A stretch of 64,000 bases of DNA. Origin: Spongiibacter marinus. Lineage in GTDB: Bacteria > Pseudomonadota > Gammaproteobacteria > Pseudomonadales > Spongiibacteraceae. The DNA lies in NCBI RefSeq assembly GCF_016906995.1, contig NZ_JAFBBD010000002.1:1-64000 (forward strand), given 5' to 3'. The position numbers and the translations under genes are program-made. Below are positions 10,106-20,620 of the stretch, one piece after another; position 1 is the first letter of the stretch, and each line of letters starts with the position of its first letter. Under the pieces are notes generated by a model, which saw only the letters and a program-made list of their open reading frames with translations, did not search any database and was not told the origin of the DNA.

Positions 10106-11434
10106 ATGGCGAAATCCAGTCCTTTGACAACTGGAAAGCAGTCCGGACTAGGCGAGCTTATGGCTCGCCTTCGTTTTCTGTTGTTGGCGATAATTGTCTA
10201 TCGCATCGGCACCCACATTCCGGTGCCCGGCATCAACCCGGATCAACTCGCCGCCCTGTTTAATCAAAATCAGGGTACGGTTCTTGGCCTGTTTAATATG
10301 TTCTCTGGTGGTGCACTAGAGCGCATGAGTATTCTGGCTTTGGGTATCATGCCTTACATTTCTGCATCCATTATTATGCAGCTAATGTCCGCCGTGAGCC
10401 CGCAGCTGGAAGCCCTTAAGAAGGAAGGTGAAGCCGGCCGCAGACAAATCAGTCAGTACACCCGTTATTTGACGGTGGTGTTGGCCTTGTTGCAAGCGAC
10501 AGGTATGACGGTTGGCCTGGCTAACCAGGGCCTCGCCTTTAATGCGGATATCAGCTTTTACTTCACCGCGGTGGTTTCTCTGGTAACGGGCGCTGTCTTC
10601 ATGATGTGGCTCGGCGAGCAAGTCACCGAGCGAGGTATCGGTAACGGTATTTCTATGCTGATTTTCGCCGGTATTGTTGCAGGGCTGCCTTCGGCTGTTG
10701 GGCAATCTTTAGAGCAGGCTCGTCAAGGCGAGTTGAATGTACTGGTGTTGCTGGCGATTTTGGTTCTGGCAGTTGCGGTAATTTACTTGGTGGTCTTCAT
10801 CGAGCGTGGCCAGCGCCGCATCACGGTGAACTACGCCAAGCAGCAACGCGGCAATCGGATGTATCAGGCTCAGTCAAGCCATTTGCCTCTGAAGGTGAAC
10901 ATGGCCGGTGTTATACCTGCTATTTTCGCATCCTCGATTCTGCTGTTTCCTGCGTCTATCGCGCAGTGGGTAGGACAAAGTAATGAGGGTATGGAGTGGC
11001 TGCAAGAGTTGGCATTGGCTATTGGCCCAGGTCAACCACTCAATATCATTCTATTTACAGCCTTGATTGTCTTCTTCTGCTTCTTCTACACCGCGTTGAT
11101 GTTTAACCCGGATGAAGTCGCGGATAACTTGAAGCGTTCAGGTGCTTTTTTGCCAGGTATTCGCCCTGGTAAGCAGACGGCAAGTTACATTGATGATGTG
11201 CTTACTCGCCTGACAATGTTTGGTTCGCTATATATCGCCGGTGTCTGCCTGCTCCCACAGTTTTTGGTAGTTATGTGGAACGTTCCGTTCTACCTGGGTG
11301 GTACATCGCTGCTGATCGTAGTGGTCGTGGTTATGGACTTCATGGCACAAGTACAGTCGCACATGATGTCTCACCAATACGACTCGGTGATGAAAAAAGC
11401 TAACCTGAAAAATTACGGTAGCGGCGCCCGCTAA
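10106..11434 (+). CDS. secY: SecY, channel subunit of the Sec translocase
   Basis: SecY forms the protein-conducting channel of the inner membrane with SecE and SecG. The 442-residue product has ten predicted hydrophobic segments. Recognisable motifs are THIPVPGIN after the first segment, the plug region near [27 protein letters not shown] ([13 protein letters not shown] and [10 protein letters not shown]), and the cytoplasmic loop [12 protein letters not shown]. Its place between rplO and rpmJ in the spc operon is conserved. Confidence 0.98.
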   Translation: MAKSSPLTTGKQSGLGELMARLRFLLLAIIVYRIGTHIPVPGINPDQLAALFNQNQGTVLGLFNMFSGGALERMSILALGIMPYISASIIMQLMSAVSPQLEALKKEGEAGRRQISQYTRYLTVVLALLQATGMTVGLANQGLAFNADISFYFTAVVSLVTGAVFMMWLGEQVTERGIGNGISMLIFAGIVAGLPSAVGQSLEQARQGELNVLVLLAILVLAVAVIYLVVFIERGQRRITVNYAKQQRGNRMYQAQSSHLPLKVNMAGVIPAIFASSILLFPASIAQWVGQSNEGMEWLQELALAIGPGQPLNIILFTALIVFFCFFYTALMFNPDEVADNLKRSGAFLPGIRPGKQTASYIDDVLTRLTMFGSLYIAGVCLLPQFLVVMWNVPFYLGGTSLLIVVVVVMDFMAQVQSHMMSHQYDSVMKKANLKNYGSGAR

Positions 11435-11466
11435 TCGCGGCGCAGCAATTTGTTTGGAGTGTCGTC

Positions 11467-11583
11467 ATGAAAGTTCGTGCATCGGTAAAGAAAATTTGCC
11501 GCAACTGCAAAATCGTTCGTCGCAAAGGTGTTGTTCGCGTTATCTGTAGCGCAGAGCCACGTCATAAGCAGCGGCAGGGCTGA
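11467..11583 (+). CDS. rpmJ: 50S ribosomal protein bL36 (zinc type)
   Basis: A 38-residue ORF encodes [15 protein letters not shown]... with the zinc-ligand pattern C-x2-C, then C and H (CRNC, VICS, RHKQRQG), so this is the C+ form of bL36. It ends the spc operon. GGAG lies seven bases before the ATG. Confidence 0.95.
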   Translation: MKVRASVKKICRNCKIVRRKGVVRVICSAEPRHKQRQG

Positions 11584-11603
11584 GCAAAATTTGGTCGCTG
11601 GGC

Positions 11604-11632
11604 TTGAAACCCGGCCCGGTTGTAGATAGACT
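11604..11632 (+). promoter_or_regulatory. Probable alpha operon promoter
   Basis: TTGAAA at 11604-11609, a 17-base spacer and TAGACT at 11627-11632 lie in the 132-base gap between rpmJ and rpsM. The start would be near 11639, giving a leader of about 75 bases before rpsM. In E. coli S4 binds a pseudoknot in this leader; I could not confirm a pseudoknot here. Confidence 0.5.
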
Positions 11633-11715
11633 ACGGCGCCTTTCGCGCGGGGTCTGTTCATCTGGCCAGATTTTGTCAAGCGTTAAAAGTTAAAGCTTTA
11701 ATTGGAGTAATCTGA

Positions 11716-12072
11716 ATGGCTCGTATTGCGGGTGTTAACATACCAGATAACAAGCATGCCGTTATTTCGTTGACTTATATCTACGGAATTGGTCGCACAA
11801 CTGCTAAAAAATTGTGCGCGGGCAACAACATTGCGGAAGACGCGAAAATCGCTGACCTGACTGAAGAGCAGCTCGATTCACTGCGTAACGCAATTGCCAA
11901 AATGACGGTAGAAGGCGATCTGCGCCGCGAAGTATCTATGAACATCAAGCGTCTGCTGGACCTTGGCTGTTTCCGTGGGCTGCGTCACCGTAAGGGTCTT
12001 CCCCTGCGTGGTCAGCGTACGAAAACTAACGCGCGTACTCGCAAGGGTCCACGTAAGCCGATTCGCAAGTAA
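11716..12072 (+). CDS. rpsM: 30S ribosomal protein uS13
   Basis: uS13 in the 30S head contacts P-site tRNA and the 50S subunit. The 118-residue product begins [13 protein letters not shown], has the helix-two-turn-helix core ([11 protein letters not shown]) and ends in the basic tail [20 protein letters not shown]. First gene of the alpha operon. Confidence 0.98.
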   Translation: MARIAGVNIPDNKHAVISLTYIYGIGRTTAKKLCAGNNIAEDAKIADLTEEQLDSLRNAIAKMTVEGDLRREVSMNIKRLLDLGCFRGLRHRKGLPLRGQRTKTNARTRKGPRKPIRK

Positions 12073-12096
12073 TTGCGAAGCAGCAAAGCGCCTTTA

Positions 12097-12119
12097 GTGT
12101 AGCTACACCACTAGTGTAG
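12097..12119 (+). repeat. Alternating GTGTAG/CTACAC repeats in rpsM-rpsK gap
   Basis: Three arms occur in series: GTGTAG (12097-12102), CTACAC (12103-12108) and GTGTAG (12114-12119). The middle arm can pair with either outer arm; the second pairing gives a proper five-base loop. They lie in a 74-base gap, long for this operon. Confidence 0.6.
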
Positions 12120-12146
12120 TGTTGATATTAGAAGCAGGAAGTAAAC

Positions 12147-12539
12147 ATGGCTAAACCAGGCAAGCAAGCGCCTCGCAAGAAGGTCAAAAAGACCGTTGTC
12201 GATGGCGTCGCGCATATTCATGCGTCATTCAACAACACCATCATCACCATTACAGACCGCCAAGGAAACACTCTGAGCTGGGCAACAGCTGGTGGTAGTG
12301 GTTTCCGCGGTTCGCGTAAAAGCACCCCCTTTGCGGCACAGGTTGCAGCAGAGCGCGCGGGTAATGCTGCGAAAGACTACGGTCTTAAAAATCTTGACGT
12401 AGAAGTTAAAGGTCCCGGACCTGGCCGTGAGTCGGCTGTTCGCGCTTTGAACAACTGCGGCTACAAGATCACCAACATCACAGACGTGACGCCCATCCCC
12501 CATAATGGTTGCCGTCCTCCCAAGAAACGTCGCGTGTAA
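12147..12539 (+). CDS. rpsK: 30S ribosomal protein uS11
   Basis: uS11 forms the 30S platform near the mRNA exit. The 130-residue product shows [20 protein letters not shown] and the C-terminal [21 protein letters not shown] (as [12 protein letters not shown] and CRPPKKRRV), both typical. Confidence 0.98.
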   Translation: MAKPGKQAPRKKVKKTVVDGVAHIHASFNNTIITITDRQGNTLSWATAGGSGFRGSRKSTPFAAQVAAERAGNAAKDYGLKNLDVEVKGPGPGRESAVRALNNCGYKITNITDVTPIPHNGCRPPKKRRV

Positions 12540-12562
12540 TTAACAGTTGAGGAATAGTTAAC

Positions 12563-13183
12563 ATGGCTAGATATTTAGGCCCGAGCTGTAAATTAGCAAG
12601 ACGGGAAGGCACTGACCTGTTTTTGAAGAGTGGCGTTCGTCCTCTGGATTCTAAGTGCAAAGCCGAAAACGCTCCCGGTATGCACGGTGCGCGTCGCGGA
12701 CGTTTGTCCGACTACGGTGTTCAGCTTCGCGAAAAGCAAAAAGTTCGTCGTATGTACGGTGTTCTGGAAAAGCAATTCCGTAGCTACTACAAGAAAGCGG
12801 CAAGCAAGAAGGGCGCAACTGGTGAAAACCTGCTGCAATACCTCGAAGGCCGTTTGGACAATGTTGTATACCGTATTGGTTTCGGTTCTACTCGTGCCGA
12901 AGCGCGTCAGTTGGTATCACATAAAGGTATCCTCGTTAATGGCCAGACCGTTAACGTACCGTCTTATCAGGTTCAGCCTGGTGACGTGATTAGCCTGCGT
13001 GAAAAAGCGAAGAAGCAACTTCGTGTTCAGTCCGCACTCGCACTTGCAGCACAGCGCGGCGACGTGTCTTGGATTGATGTAAACAGCGACAAAATGGAAG
13101 CCGTTTACAAAAATGCACCAGACCGTAGCGACTTGTCTTCAGAGATCAATGAACAGCTGATCGTTGAGCTTTACTCGAAGTAA
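12563..13183 (+). CDS. rpsD: 30S ribosomal protein uS4
   Basis: uS4 is a primary 16S rRNA binder and the alpha operon repressor in E. coli. The 206-residue protein begins [18 protein letters not shown] and includes the S4 RNA-binding domain ([37 protein letters not shown]). Order and length are standard. Confidence 0.98.
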   Translation: MARYLGPSCKLARREGTDLFLKSGVRPLDSKCKAENAPGMHGARRGRLSDYGVQLREKQKVRRMYGVLEKQFRSYYKKAASKKGATGENLLQYLEGRLDNVVYRIGFGSTRAEARQLVSHKGILVNGQTVNVPSYQVQPGDVISLREKAKKQLRVQSALALAAQRGDVSWIDVNSDKMEAVYKNAPDRSDLSSEINEQLIVELYSK

Positions 13184-13216
13184 GTTATTTCCGGACATTC
13201 TCACTACAGGTGATCT

Positions 13217-14218
13217 ATGCAAAGTGCAGTGAATGAATTTTTAACACCGCGAGTGATCCAGGTTGAAGAGCAGGGTCAAACTCGCGCGAAAGTCACCTTG
13301 GAGCCGCTTGAGCGTGGTTTTGGGCATACCCTGGGTAACGCCTTGCGCCGTATTTTGCTGTCTTCAATGCCTGGTTGTGCGGTGACCGAAGCTGAAATCG
13401 ACGGTGTGTTGCACGAATACAGCGCAATGGAAGGTGTTCAGGAAGACGTTATCGAAATCCTGCTTAACCTGAAAGAAGTGGCGGTGATTCTTCATGGTAA
13501 AGACCAAGCTGTATTAACACTCAGCAAAAAAGGCGAAGGCCCGGTAACTGCTGGTGATATTCAGACTGACCATGAAGTTGAAATCGTCAACCAGGATCAC
13601 GTCATCGCCAACCTGAATTCTGGTGGCGAGCTGAATATGCGCCTCACGGTTGCTCGCGGTCGTGGCTATGTCCCCGCCGACGTTCGCAACGGTGGTGAGG
13701 AAGAGACACGCTCTATCGGTCGTTTGCAGTTGGATGCTAGCTACAGCCCAATCAGCCGCGTTAGCTACGTTGTAGAAAATGCGCGGGTAGAGCAGCGCAC
13801 CGACCTTGACAAGTTGGTACTGGATCTCGAAACCAACGGCACCATTGATCCTGAAGAGGCGATCCGTCGCGCGGCGACTATTCTTCAGCAGCAGCTGGCC
13901 GTGTTCGTTGATCTTGAAAGCGAAGGTGAGAAAGAGCCCTCGCGTGAAGAGAACGAAGTCGATCCTATCCTGCTTCGCCCAGTCGACGATCTCGAGTTGA
14001 CCGTGCGCAGTGCGAACTGTCTGAAAGCTGAAAATATTTACTACATCGGTGACCTGGTACAGCGTACCGAAGTTGAGCTTCTGAAAACGCCGAACCTCGG
14101 CAAGAAGTCTCTGACTGAGATCAAAGATGTATTGGCTTCTCGTGGCTTGTCTTTGGGCTTGCGCCTAGACAATTGGCCACCGGCTAGCCTGAGAAACGAC
14201 GACCGGGTTCTTGCGTAA
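13217..14218 (+). CDS. rpoA: RNA polymerase alpha subunit
   Basis: RpoA dimerises to nucleate RNA polymerase and reads UP elements through its C-terminal domain. The 333-residue protein has the N-terminal domain ([26 protein letters not shown], here as [20 protein letters not shown]) and, after an acidic linker, the C-terminal helix-hairpin-helix domain ([40 protein letters not shown]). Confidence 0.98.
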   Translation: MQSAVNEFLTPRVIQVEEQGQTRAKVTLEPLERGFGHTLGNALRRILLSSMPGCAVTEAEIDGVLHEYSAMEGVQEDVIEILLNLKEVAVILHGKDQAVLTLSKKGEGPVTAGDIQTDHEVEIVNQDHVIANLNSGGELNMRLTVARGRGYVPADVRNGGEEETRSIGRLQLDASYSPISRVSYVVENARVEQRTDLDKLVLDLETNGTIDPEEAIRRAATILQQQLAVFVDLESEGEKEPSREENEVDPILLRPVDDLELTVRSANCLKAENIYYIGDLVQRTEVELLKTPNLGKKSLTEIKDVLASRGLSLGLRLDNWPPASLRNDDRVLA

Positions 14219-14274
14219 GCATTGAACCGAAGATTATTTTGCTGAGATAGCAACGTTTATTAAAGGAAAAAGCC

Positions 14275-14664
14275 ATGCGTCATCGTCATAGCGGCCGTCA
14301 ACTGAACCGCAATAGCTCGCATCGCAAAGCGATGTTTCGCAATATGACGGCTTCATTGGTAGAGCACGAATTGATTAAAACGACTCTGCCTAAAGCCAAG
14401 GAACTTCGCCGTCACGCGGAGCCACTGATTACTCTCGCAAAAACAGACAGTGTTGCAAACCGCCGTTTGGCCTTTGCGCGTCTGCGTAGCGACGAGGCAG
14501 TGGGTAAGTTGTTCAACGAGCTTGGCCCGCGTTACGCGGCTCGCCCAGGCGGTTACATTCGCATTATGAAGTGTGGTCTGCGTACTGGCGACAAAGCTCC
14601 TATGGCTTACGTCGAGCTGGTTGATCGCCCAGTTGCGGATGAGATCGAAGACGACGAAGAGTAA
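14275..14664 (+). CDS. rplQ: 50S ribosomal protein bL17
   Basis: bL17 lies near the tunnel exit. The 129-residue protein starts [20 protein letters not shown], exactly as in the family, and ends in an acidic tail (EIEDDEE). It closes the alpha operon and is followed by a strong bidirectional terminator. Confidence 0.98.
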   Translation: MRHRHSGRQLNRNSSHRKAMFRNMTASLVEHELIKTTLPKAKELRRHAEPLITLAKTDSVANRRLAFARLRSDEAVGKLFNELGPRYAARPGGYIRIMKCGLRTGDKAPMAYVELVDRPVADEIEDDEE

Positions 14665-14683
14665 GCTCTTCGCTGTTTCGACA

Positions 14684-14720
14684 GCATAAAAAAAGCCGGC
14701 TATGCCGGCTTTTTTTATGC
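14684..14720. terminator. Bidirectional terminator between rplQ and uvrA
   Basis: A perfect 17-base inverted repeat with a TAT loop. Arms run 14684-14700 and 14704-14720, with an A7 run on the left and a T7 run on the right, so it works on both strands for the convergent rplQ and uvrA. The stem continues through the T run to ATGC, a feature shared with two other terminators in the window. Confidence 0.95.
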
Positions 14721-14745
14721 CCGTTGATCCGTATAGCTTGTCGTA

Positions 14746-17571
14746 TTACTTGAGCATGGGTTTTAAAAAGCGCCCGGTGTGGGACGCAGCAACTTGTGCA
14801 AGTGTTTCCGGGCTTCCCTCGGCGATGATTTGACCGCCACCGCTGCCGCCTTCGGGCCCCAGATCAACAAGCCAGTCGGCGGTCTTAATAACATCGAGAT
14901 TGTGTTCGATGACCACCACGGTGTTACCGTGGTCACGCAGCCGGTGGAGTACCGACAATAGCAGTTGAATGTCCTCGAAGTGTAGGCCGGTGGTTGGCTC
15001 ATCGAGAATGTAGAGGGTTTTGCCGGTGTCGCGCTTGGAGAGTTCTTTAGCAAGCTTTACGCGCTGCGCTTCACCACCCGACAGGGTTGTTGCCGCCTGG
15101 CCCAGGCGAATATAGCTCAGGCCGACGTCCATTAGCGTTTGAAGCTTTTTCGCAATAGCTGGCACATTTTCGAAGAAGCTGTTGGCGTCTTCGACGGTCA
15201 TCTCCAGCACTTCGTGGATGTTTTTTCCTTTGTATAAAATGTCGAGTGTCTCGCGATTATAGCGTTTGCCCTGGCAAACCTCGCAGGCGACGTAGATATC
15301 TGGCAGGAAATGCATCTCTACCTTAGTAACCCCGTCACCTTGGCAGGCTTCGCAGCGGCCGCCCTTGACGTTAAAGCTAAAGCGGCCAACTTTGTAGCCT
15401 CTGGATCGCGCCTCCTGAGTGCCGGCAAAAAGCTCTCGGATGGGGGTAAAGATTCCGGTATAGGTCGCCGGGTTGGAGCGAGGGGTTCGGCCTATTGGGC
15501 TCTGGTCGATGTCGATGCATTTATCGACGAGATCCAAGCCCTTGATGTCGCTATATGGTGCGGGTTTCAGCGTGGTGGCGCCGTTCAACACAGTCGCAGC
15601 AATCGGGTACAGGGTGTGGTTGATCAGCGTTGATTTCCCTGAGCCTGAGACACCGGTAATGCAGGTCATCAAGCCCAGGGGGATATGCAAGTCGACGTCT
15701 TGGAGGTTGTTGCCTATGGCGCCTTCTAGGTGAATGTAGCGTTCGGGATCCGGTTGGTGACGCGCTGTGGGGATCGCGATACAGCGTTTCCCGGACAAAT
15801 AATCGCCAGTAAGGGATTGCTCACTGCTCAGTATGTCGTCCAAGCTTCCCTCTGCCACGACTTGGCCGCCGTGAACACCTGCCCCGGGGCCGATATCAAT
15901 AATGTGGTCGGCAGTGCGTATCGCATCTTCATCATGTTCAACAACAATGACGGTATTTCCGATATCGCGCAGGTGGCGCAGGGTGTTGAGAAGTCGTTCG
16001 TTGTCGCGTTGGTGCAGGCCTATCGACGGTTCATCCAGGATATACATCACGCCTACAAGGCCTGCGCCGATCTGGCTGGCGAGACGGATGCGCTGTGCCT
16101 CACCCCCTGAAAGGGTATCGGCGCTGCGGTCGAGGCTCAGGTAATTCAGGCCAACATCCACCAGAAAGCGCAGGCGGTCGTTGATCTCTTTCAATATTTT
16201 TTCAGCTATTTGTGCCCGGCGACCGCTCAGCGCTAAATTTTCGAAATACTGTTTGGCGGCGCCCACCGGCATCGAGGCAATATCGGGCAGCGTTTGCTCT
16301 TCAATAAAGACATGCCTGGCTTCCTTGCGCAGTCGCGTGCCCTGGCAGTCCGGGCACGCGTGAGTGCTCAGGAATTTACTCAGGTCTTCGCGTACGGTCT
16401 GCGATTCGGTGTCTCGATAGCGGCGTTCCATATTGGGAATAACGCCTTCGAAGCGGTGCTTGCGTTGGAAGCTGTCGCCGCGATCATTGATATAGGTAAA
16501 GCTGATCTCCTCGTCACCGCTACCTTGCAAAATGCGCTGCTTATTTGCTTTGCTCAGGGATTCGAAGGGCGCGTCAATGTCGAAATCGTAGTGTTCGGCC
16601 AGTGACTTCAACATATGAAAATAATAAACGCTGCGCCGATCCCAGCCGCGGATCGCCCCGGTGGAGAGGCTGGCCTCGGGATGCTGCACAATGCGTGACT
16701 CATCAAAGAATTGTCTAACGCCGAGTCCGTCGCAGCTGCCACATGCGCCAAGCGGGCTGTTGAAGGAAAACAGTCTGGGCTCTAATTCGCTTAAGCTATA
16801 GCCACAGTGAGGGCAGGCAAATTTAGCGGAAAAGCTAAGCTCTGCTTTGCTTGGTTCATCCATGTCGGCAACGCTGGCAATGCCGTCGGTGAGCTCCAGG
16901 GCGGTCTCGAAAGACTCGGCCAGGCGTTGGGCTAAATCGCTGCGCACTTTGAAGCGGTCGACTACCACGTCTATGGAGTGTTTCTTTTTCTTATCGAGCG
17001 TGGGGGCGTCATCCAAATCGACGACGATGCCGTCGATGCGCGCGCGCACGAAACCCTGGCTGCGCAGTTTGTCTAGCACATGAAGGTGTTCGCCTTTGCG
17101 GTTTTTGATCACTGGGGCGAGCATCATCATCTTGCTGCCCTCGGGAAGAGATAAAACGGTGTCGACCATTTGGCTCACCGTCTGCGCGGCCAGTGGTGCG
17201 TCGTGATCGGGGCAGCGCGGTTCGCCGGCGCGGGCGAACAGCAGGCGCAAGTAGTCGTAGATCTCGGTGATGGTGCCCACGGTCGAGCGCGGGTTGTGAG
17301 AGGTCGACTTTTGCTCAATAGAAATGGCTGGCGACAAGCCGTCGATGTGGTCGACATCGGGCTTTTCCATCATGGACAGGAACTGCCGTGCATAGGTCGA
17401 CAGTGACTCAACGTAGCGCCGCTGACCTTCAGCGTACAGCGTGTCAAAGGCGAGGGATGATTTGCCAGAGCCAGACAAGCCGGTAATGACAACCAGCTTG
17501 TCACGGGGAATCTCCAGGTCGATATTCTTCAGATTGTGGGTGCGAGCACCGCGAACGATAATCCGATCCAT
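14746..17571 (-). CDS. uvrA: UvrABC excinuclease subunit A
   Basis: UvrA is the damage-sensing ABC-type ATPase of nucleotide excision repair. With the start chosen here the protein has 941 residues, as in E. coli, and opens [18 protein letters not shown]; a longer frame adds 19 residues with no family match. Walker [10 protein letters not shown] lies at 31-39, and a second Walker A (GVSGSGKST) follows past residue 600. Zinc modules (CPHC...CGSC, CEAC...CEVC) and two ABC signatures ([18 protein letters not shown]) are present. GGGG precedes the ATG. No LexA-like CTGT-N8-ACAG box is visible upstream. Confidence 0.98.
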   Translation of the reverse strand: MDRIIVRGARTHNLKNIDLEIPRDKLVVITGLSGSGKSSLAFDTLYAEGQRRYVESLSTYARQFLSMMEKPDVDHIDGLSPAISIEQKSTSHNPRSTVGTITEIYDYLRLLFARAGEPRCPDHDAPLAAQTVSQMVDTVLSLPEGSKMMMLAPVIKNRKGEHLHVLDKLRSQGFVRARIDGIVVDLDDAPTLDKKKKHSIDVVVDRFKVRSDLAQRLAESFETALELTDGIASVADMDEPSKAELSFSAKFACPHCGYSLSELEPRLFSFNSPLGACGSCDGLGVRQFFDESRIVQHPEASLSTGAIRGWDRRSVYYFHMLKSLAEHYDFDIDAPFESLSKANKQRILQGSGDEEISFTYINDRGDSFQRKHRFEGVIPNMERRYRDTESQTVREDLSKFLSTHACPDCQGTRLRKEARHVFIEEQTLPDIASMPVGAAKQYFENLALSGRRAQIAEKILKEINDRLRFLVDVGLNYLSLDRSADTLSGGEAQRIRLASQIGAGLVGVMYILDEPSIGLHQRDNERLLNTLRHLRDIGNTVIVVEHDEDAIRTADHIIDIGPGAGVHGGQVVAEGSLDDILSSEQSLTGDYLSGKRCIAIPTARHQPDPERYIHLEGAIGNNLQDVDLHIPLGLMTCITGVSGSGKSTLINHTLYPIAATVLNGATTLKPAPYSDIKGLDLVDKCIDIDQSPIGRTPRSNPATYTGIFTPIRELFAGTQEARSRGYKVGRFSFNVKGGRCEACQGDGVTKVEMHFLPDIYVACEVCQGKRYNRETLDILYKGKNIHEVLEMTVEDANSFFENVPAIAKKLQTLMDVGLSYIRLGQAATTLSGGEAQRVKLAKELSKRDTGKTLYILDEPTTGLHFEDIQLLLSVLHRLRDHGNTVVVIEHNLDVIKTADWLVDLGPEGGSGGGQIIAEGSPETLAQVAASHTGRFLKPMLK

Positions 17572-17598
17572 TACAAACCCCGATAAAACAAACCCAAC

Positions 17599-17628
17599 AT
17601 TATACGGGGCGGAATCAAGGCGGCGCAA
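17599..17628 (-). promoter_or_regulatory. uvrA: Probable uvrA promoter
   Basis: On the minus strand TATAAT (plus 17599-17604) lies 28 bases before the uvrA ATG, with TTGCGC 18 bases further upstream (plus 17623-17628). The -10 is perfect and the -35 is weak. Confidence 0.5.
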
Positions 17629-17724
17629 AGGCCAACTGGTTTTTTAGGGGGCGGCAAACTGGTAGACTACTGGCCGTTACTTCATTGATCACCGCTCGGG
17701 AATTTTCCACACTTGAACTCCTCC

Positions 17725-19074
17725 ATGTCTGCGCTGGAGCGTCGCGCTGTTGCAGCGTTGGCCTGTTTATACGTATTCCGCATGCTCGGCTTGTTTATGC
17801 TGCTGCCGGTTTTACCTCTCTATGCTGCGGACTACGCTTTTAGTACACCGGTTTTGGTTGGTCTTGCGCTGGGTATCTATGGCCTCGGGCAGGCTGTGCT
17901 GCAAATTCCGCTCGGTATGCTGTCGGACAGGATTGGTCGCAAGCCGGTTATCGTGGCGGGCTTGTTATTGTTCGCCGCTGGCGGTGTGCTTGCAGCATCT
18001 GCTGAATCGATATTTACGGTGATATTTGGTCGGCTTATGCAGGGGGCGGGGGCAATAGCCAGTACGCTTACGGCGACCGTTGCCGACTTAACGCGAGAGC
18101 AGCACCGCAGTAAGGCGATGGCCGCCATCGGTGTCAGCATTGGGGTTTCCTTTGCCGTAGCAATGGTGGTTGGCCCCGGCGTCGCGGCCAGCTTTGGCGT
18201 TCCGGCGTTATTCTTGTTGACCTCGGCGCTCGCCATGCTTGGCGTGGTGGTGGCCGTCTTTGTGGTGCCGTCCTCGCGCATCCAGTCTCGCGACCCGAGC
18301 GCCCGACCATTGGCAAGCTTGTTGTTGCGCTGTATTCGCAGTCCGTCTTTGATGCGTTTGAATGTGGGGGTTTTCGTCCTGCATATGGCCATGATGGCAC
18401 TATTTTTGGTGTTGCCAGCCCGCCTTACGGAGCTGGGGCTGGCGCCTGCCGAGCATTGGATGGTGTACTTGCCTGTTATGGCCGCAGCGTTTGTATTGAT
18501 GGTTCCGGCATTAATTGTTGCGGAGAAAAAGTCATGGCAGGCGCTGATTTTGCGCCTTGCGATCGCCCTCTTGGCGGGGGTATTGCTGCTCGCGTCGGTA
18601 TTGCCTTTCTCTTTGGTTTCAGTATTGGCAGTGTTGCTGCTGTTCTTTACGGCTTTTAACTACCTCGAAGCATCGTTGCCTGCGTTGTTGAGTCGCAGCG
18701 TATATGCGGGGGGCAAGGGCACGGCGATGGGCGTTTTTGCCAGCTTCCAATTCATGGGCGCGTTTTGCGGCGGTGCGCTAGGAGGATGGGTGCTGGGACA
18801 CTGGGGAGAAGCTGCAGTATTTCTTGCGGCGGGTCTTGCCGGTTTACTTTGGCTGGCGTGTACCGTCGGCATGGTGCTTCCTGTTCAGAATATTAGCGTT
18901 ACCCTAAGCTGGCCGCAGGGCGGTTGGGGGTATGAGCGTTTGCGAAACGAGGTGTTGTGTCTGCCGGGCACATTAGACGTGACGGTCTTTGAGGACGAGC
19001 GCCAGGCCTATCTGCGAGTATCCAAGGGCTTTGATTTAGCTCAGTTGCCCGCGGAGCTTTACCGCCGGGACTAA
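17725..19074 (+). CDS. MFS transporter, YajR-like
   Basis: A twelve-segment major facilitator superfamily permease of about 449 residues. The N-terminus (RMLGLFMLLPVLPLY) and the motif A region after segment 2 (GMLSDRIGRKPVI) match YajR-type drug/proton antiporters. A soluble tail of about 65 residues (LPGTLDVTVFEDERQAYLRV) corresponds to the ferredoxin-like YAM domain of YajR. Substrate is unknown. It is divergent from uvrA and upstream of ssb, the conserved Pseudomonas neighbourhood. An in-frame TTG at 17713 is an alternative start; neither has a clear ribosome site. Confidence 0.88.
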   Translation: MSALERRAVAALACLYVFRMLGLFMLLPVLPLYAADYAFSTPVLVGLALGIYGLGQAVLQIPLGMLSDRIGRKPVIVAGLLLFAAGGVLAASAESIFTVIFGRLMQGAGAIASTLTATVADLTREQHRSKAMAAIGVSIGVSFAVAMVVGPGVAASFGVPALFLLTSALAMLGVVVAVFVVPSSRIQSRDPSARPLASLLLRCIRSPSLMRLNVGVFVLHMAMMALFLVLPARLTELGLAPAEHWMVYLPVMAAAFVLMVPALIVAEKKSWQALILRLAIALLAGVLLLASVLPFSLVSVLAVLLLFFTAFNYLEASLPALLSRSVYAGGKGTAMGVFASFQFMGAFCGGALGGWVLGHWGEAAVFLAAGLAGLLWLACTVGMVLPVQNISVTLSWPQGGWGYERLRNEVLCLPGTLDVTVFEDERQAYLRVSKGFDLAQLPAELYRRD

Positions 19075-19152
19075 TGACGGGTTCCGGCAGAATCCGGTAT
19101 AGTGGTGACTGTCATTTGGCAGGCCGCAGACAGTAATAATAGGAGAGTGCGC

Positions 19153-19680
19153 ATGGCGCGAGGTATCAACAAAGTTATCTTGGTGGGGAATCTTGGCCAA
19201 GACCCAGAGACTCGATATATGCCTTCTGGGGGAGCCGTGACAAATGTCACCATCGCGACCAGTGAGACGTGGAAGGACAAGCAAACTGGCCAACCGCAAG
19301 AGCGCACAGAATGGCACCGGGTGGTGTTCTTCAATCGGCTGGCTGAAATCGCGGGTGAGTATTTGAAAAAAGGCTCAAAGGTCTACGTTGAGGGATCTCT
19401 GCGCACTCGCAAATGGCAGGATCAAAGTGGCCAAGACCGTTACACCACCGAGATTGTTGCCGCTGAAATGCAAATGCTCGACAGCCGTAGCGGTGGTGGC
19501 ATGTCTGGTGGTTACGGCGACGATGGCTACTCCCAAGCGCCGGCGCCTCAACAGCGCCGCCAAGCAGCACCTGCTCCATCAGCACCGCAGCGCCAAGCCC
19601 CTCCGCAACAGCAAGCGCCTGCCCAGCAAAACGCTCCTGCTCCTGGTTTTGACGACTTTGATGACGATATTCCGTTCTAA
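19153..19680 (+). CDS. ssb: Single-stranded DNA-binding protein
   Basis: SSB coats single-stranded DNA as a tetramer and recruits replication and repair partners. The start at [15 protein letters not shown] is set by the family sequence and a TAGGAGAG ribosome site at 19139-19146. The 175-residue product has an OB fold to about residue 110 ([29 protein letters not shown]), a disordered Q/P/A-rich linker ([17 protein letters not shown]) and the partner-binding tip [10 protein letters not shown] frame open 51 bases further upstream has no family support. Confidence 0.97.
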   Translation: MARGINKVILVGNLGQDPETRYMPSGGAVTNVTIATSETWKDKQTGQPQERTEWHRVVFFNRLAEIAGEYLKKGSKVYVEGSLRTRKWQDQSGQDRYTTEIVAAEMQMLDSRSGGGMSGGYGDDGYSQAPAPQQRRQAAPAPSAPQRQAPPQQQAPAQQNAPAPGFDDFDDDIPF

Positions 19681-19759
19681 GAGATGTCTTCGCAGTTAGT
19701 GAGCGCCGATGGGACGGCGGCGGGATTAACGTCCCAGAAAAGTGTTGTGCAATGTCTAG

Positions 19760-20620
19760 ATGAAGGCGGCAGTGGGCGAAACGGTGAGCGTGTTACTACT
19801 CTGTGAAGACTCCGCGTTAGCGGCGGCCCTGCAAGCGCAGCTGAACTCCCGGGGCCGGGAATTGATGCAACTAAAGCCCTCTGAATTATTGGCGCAACCG
19901 CACTTGGCCGACGGTGCGATTCTCGTTAACGCCCTTTTAACACCGGGCGAACCCGTCACCGACGCCGTCGTTGATATTCAGGCGGAGCTAATAAGTGCTG
20001 TAGGTCCGAAACTGCGGTGTTATTTGGGGCTGAGTGATGCCCGGGTTGTCGCGGCGTTGGATCGCGAAGAGCCGGTGGCAGAAAATGCCACCCCAGCCCC
20101 TCAAGGTCGGGATGCTGTCCGTCTGGCGGCAATGGAAGAGCAGCTGCTATCCGCGTCCTTGCAGGCGCTTATCCTGCGCACGGGGCCACTTATTGCGACC
20201 GACGGTGATAATTTACTGTCCGCCTTTATCAAGGCGCTTAAAGCGGGCCAAGCGCTTGGTCTTGATGATTCTCAGCAGAGTGCTCCGACGCCGGTTGGTG
20301 ACCTTGCCCGGGTGTTATCGGCAATGATTGACCAGCTTTCCTGTGGTGCGCTGTGCCGGGGTATCTATCACTATCAAAGCAGCGGTGCCACTAGCGCCTA
20401 TGCATTTGCCGAAGTGGCCTACGCCCATGCCGGGCAATATCTGGCGACTCCCCCCGATATTTCAATTGATGGCGATGGCTGGGGGTGGGTGACGGATTCG
20501 CGGGTACTCCGCTGTGAGCGTTTATTGCGTAATTTCGGTATTAAGCAATTAGCGTGGCGATCCTGGTTGCCCAAAATGATTAAAACCCTTTGTGAGGATG
20601 ATTGCGATGAGCGCCTCTGA
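19760..20620 (+). CDS. Degenerate RmlD-like sugar-nucleotide-binding protein
   Basis: A 286-residue protein resembling dTDP-4-dehydrorhamnose reductase but apparently inactive. The N-terminus has a Rossmann-like strand (VSVLLLCEDSALAAALQAQL) where RmlD has GxxGxxG, and there is no YxxxK. From about residue 135 it aligns by eye with RmlD of this window: ALILRTGPLI with IIIRTAWVF, GDLARVLSAMI with GDIAKLFLDI, and GIYHYQSSGATSAYAFAEV with GIYHYCGNEAVSWCDFASE. It overlaps moaB by 14 bases, so it may be co-expressed with moaB-moeA. A role is unknown. The start is uncertain; GTG at 19784 is an alternative. Confidence 0.75.
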   Translation: MKAAVGETVSVLLLCEDSALAAALQAQLNSRGRELMQLKPSELLAQPHLADGAILVNALLTPGEPVTDAVVDIQAELISAVGPKLRCYLGLSDARVVAALDREEPVAENATPAPQGRDAVRLAAMEEQLLSASLQALILRTGPLIATDGDNLLSAFIKALKAGQALGLDDSQQSAPTPVGDLARVLSAMIDQLSCGALCRGIYHYQSSGATSAYAFAEVAYAHAGQYLATPPDISIDGDGWGWVTDSRVLRCERLLRNFGIKQLAWRSWLPKMIKTLCEDDCDERL

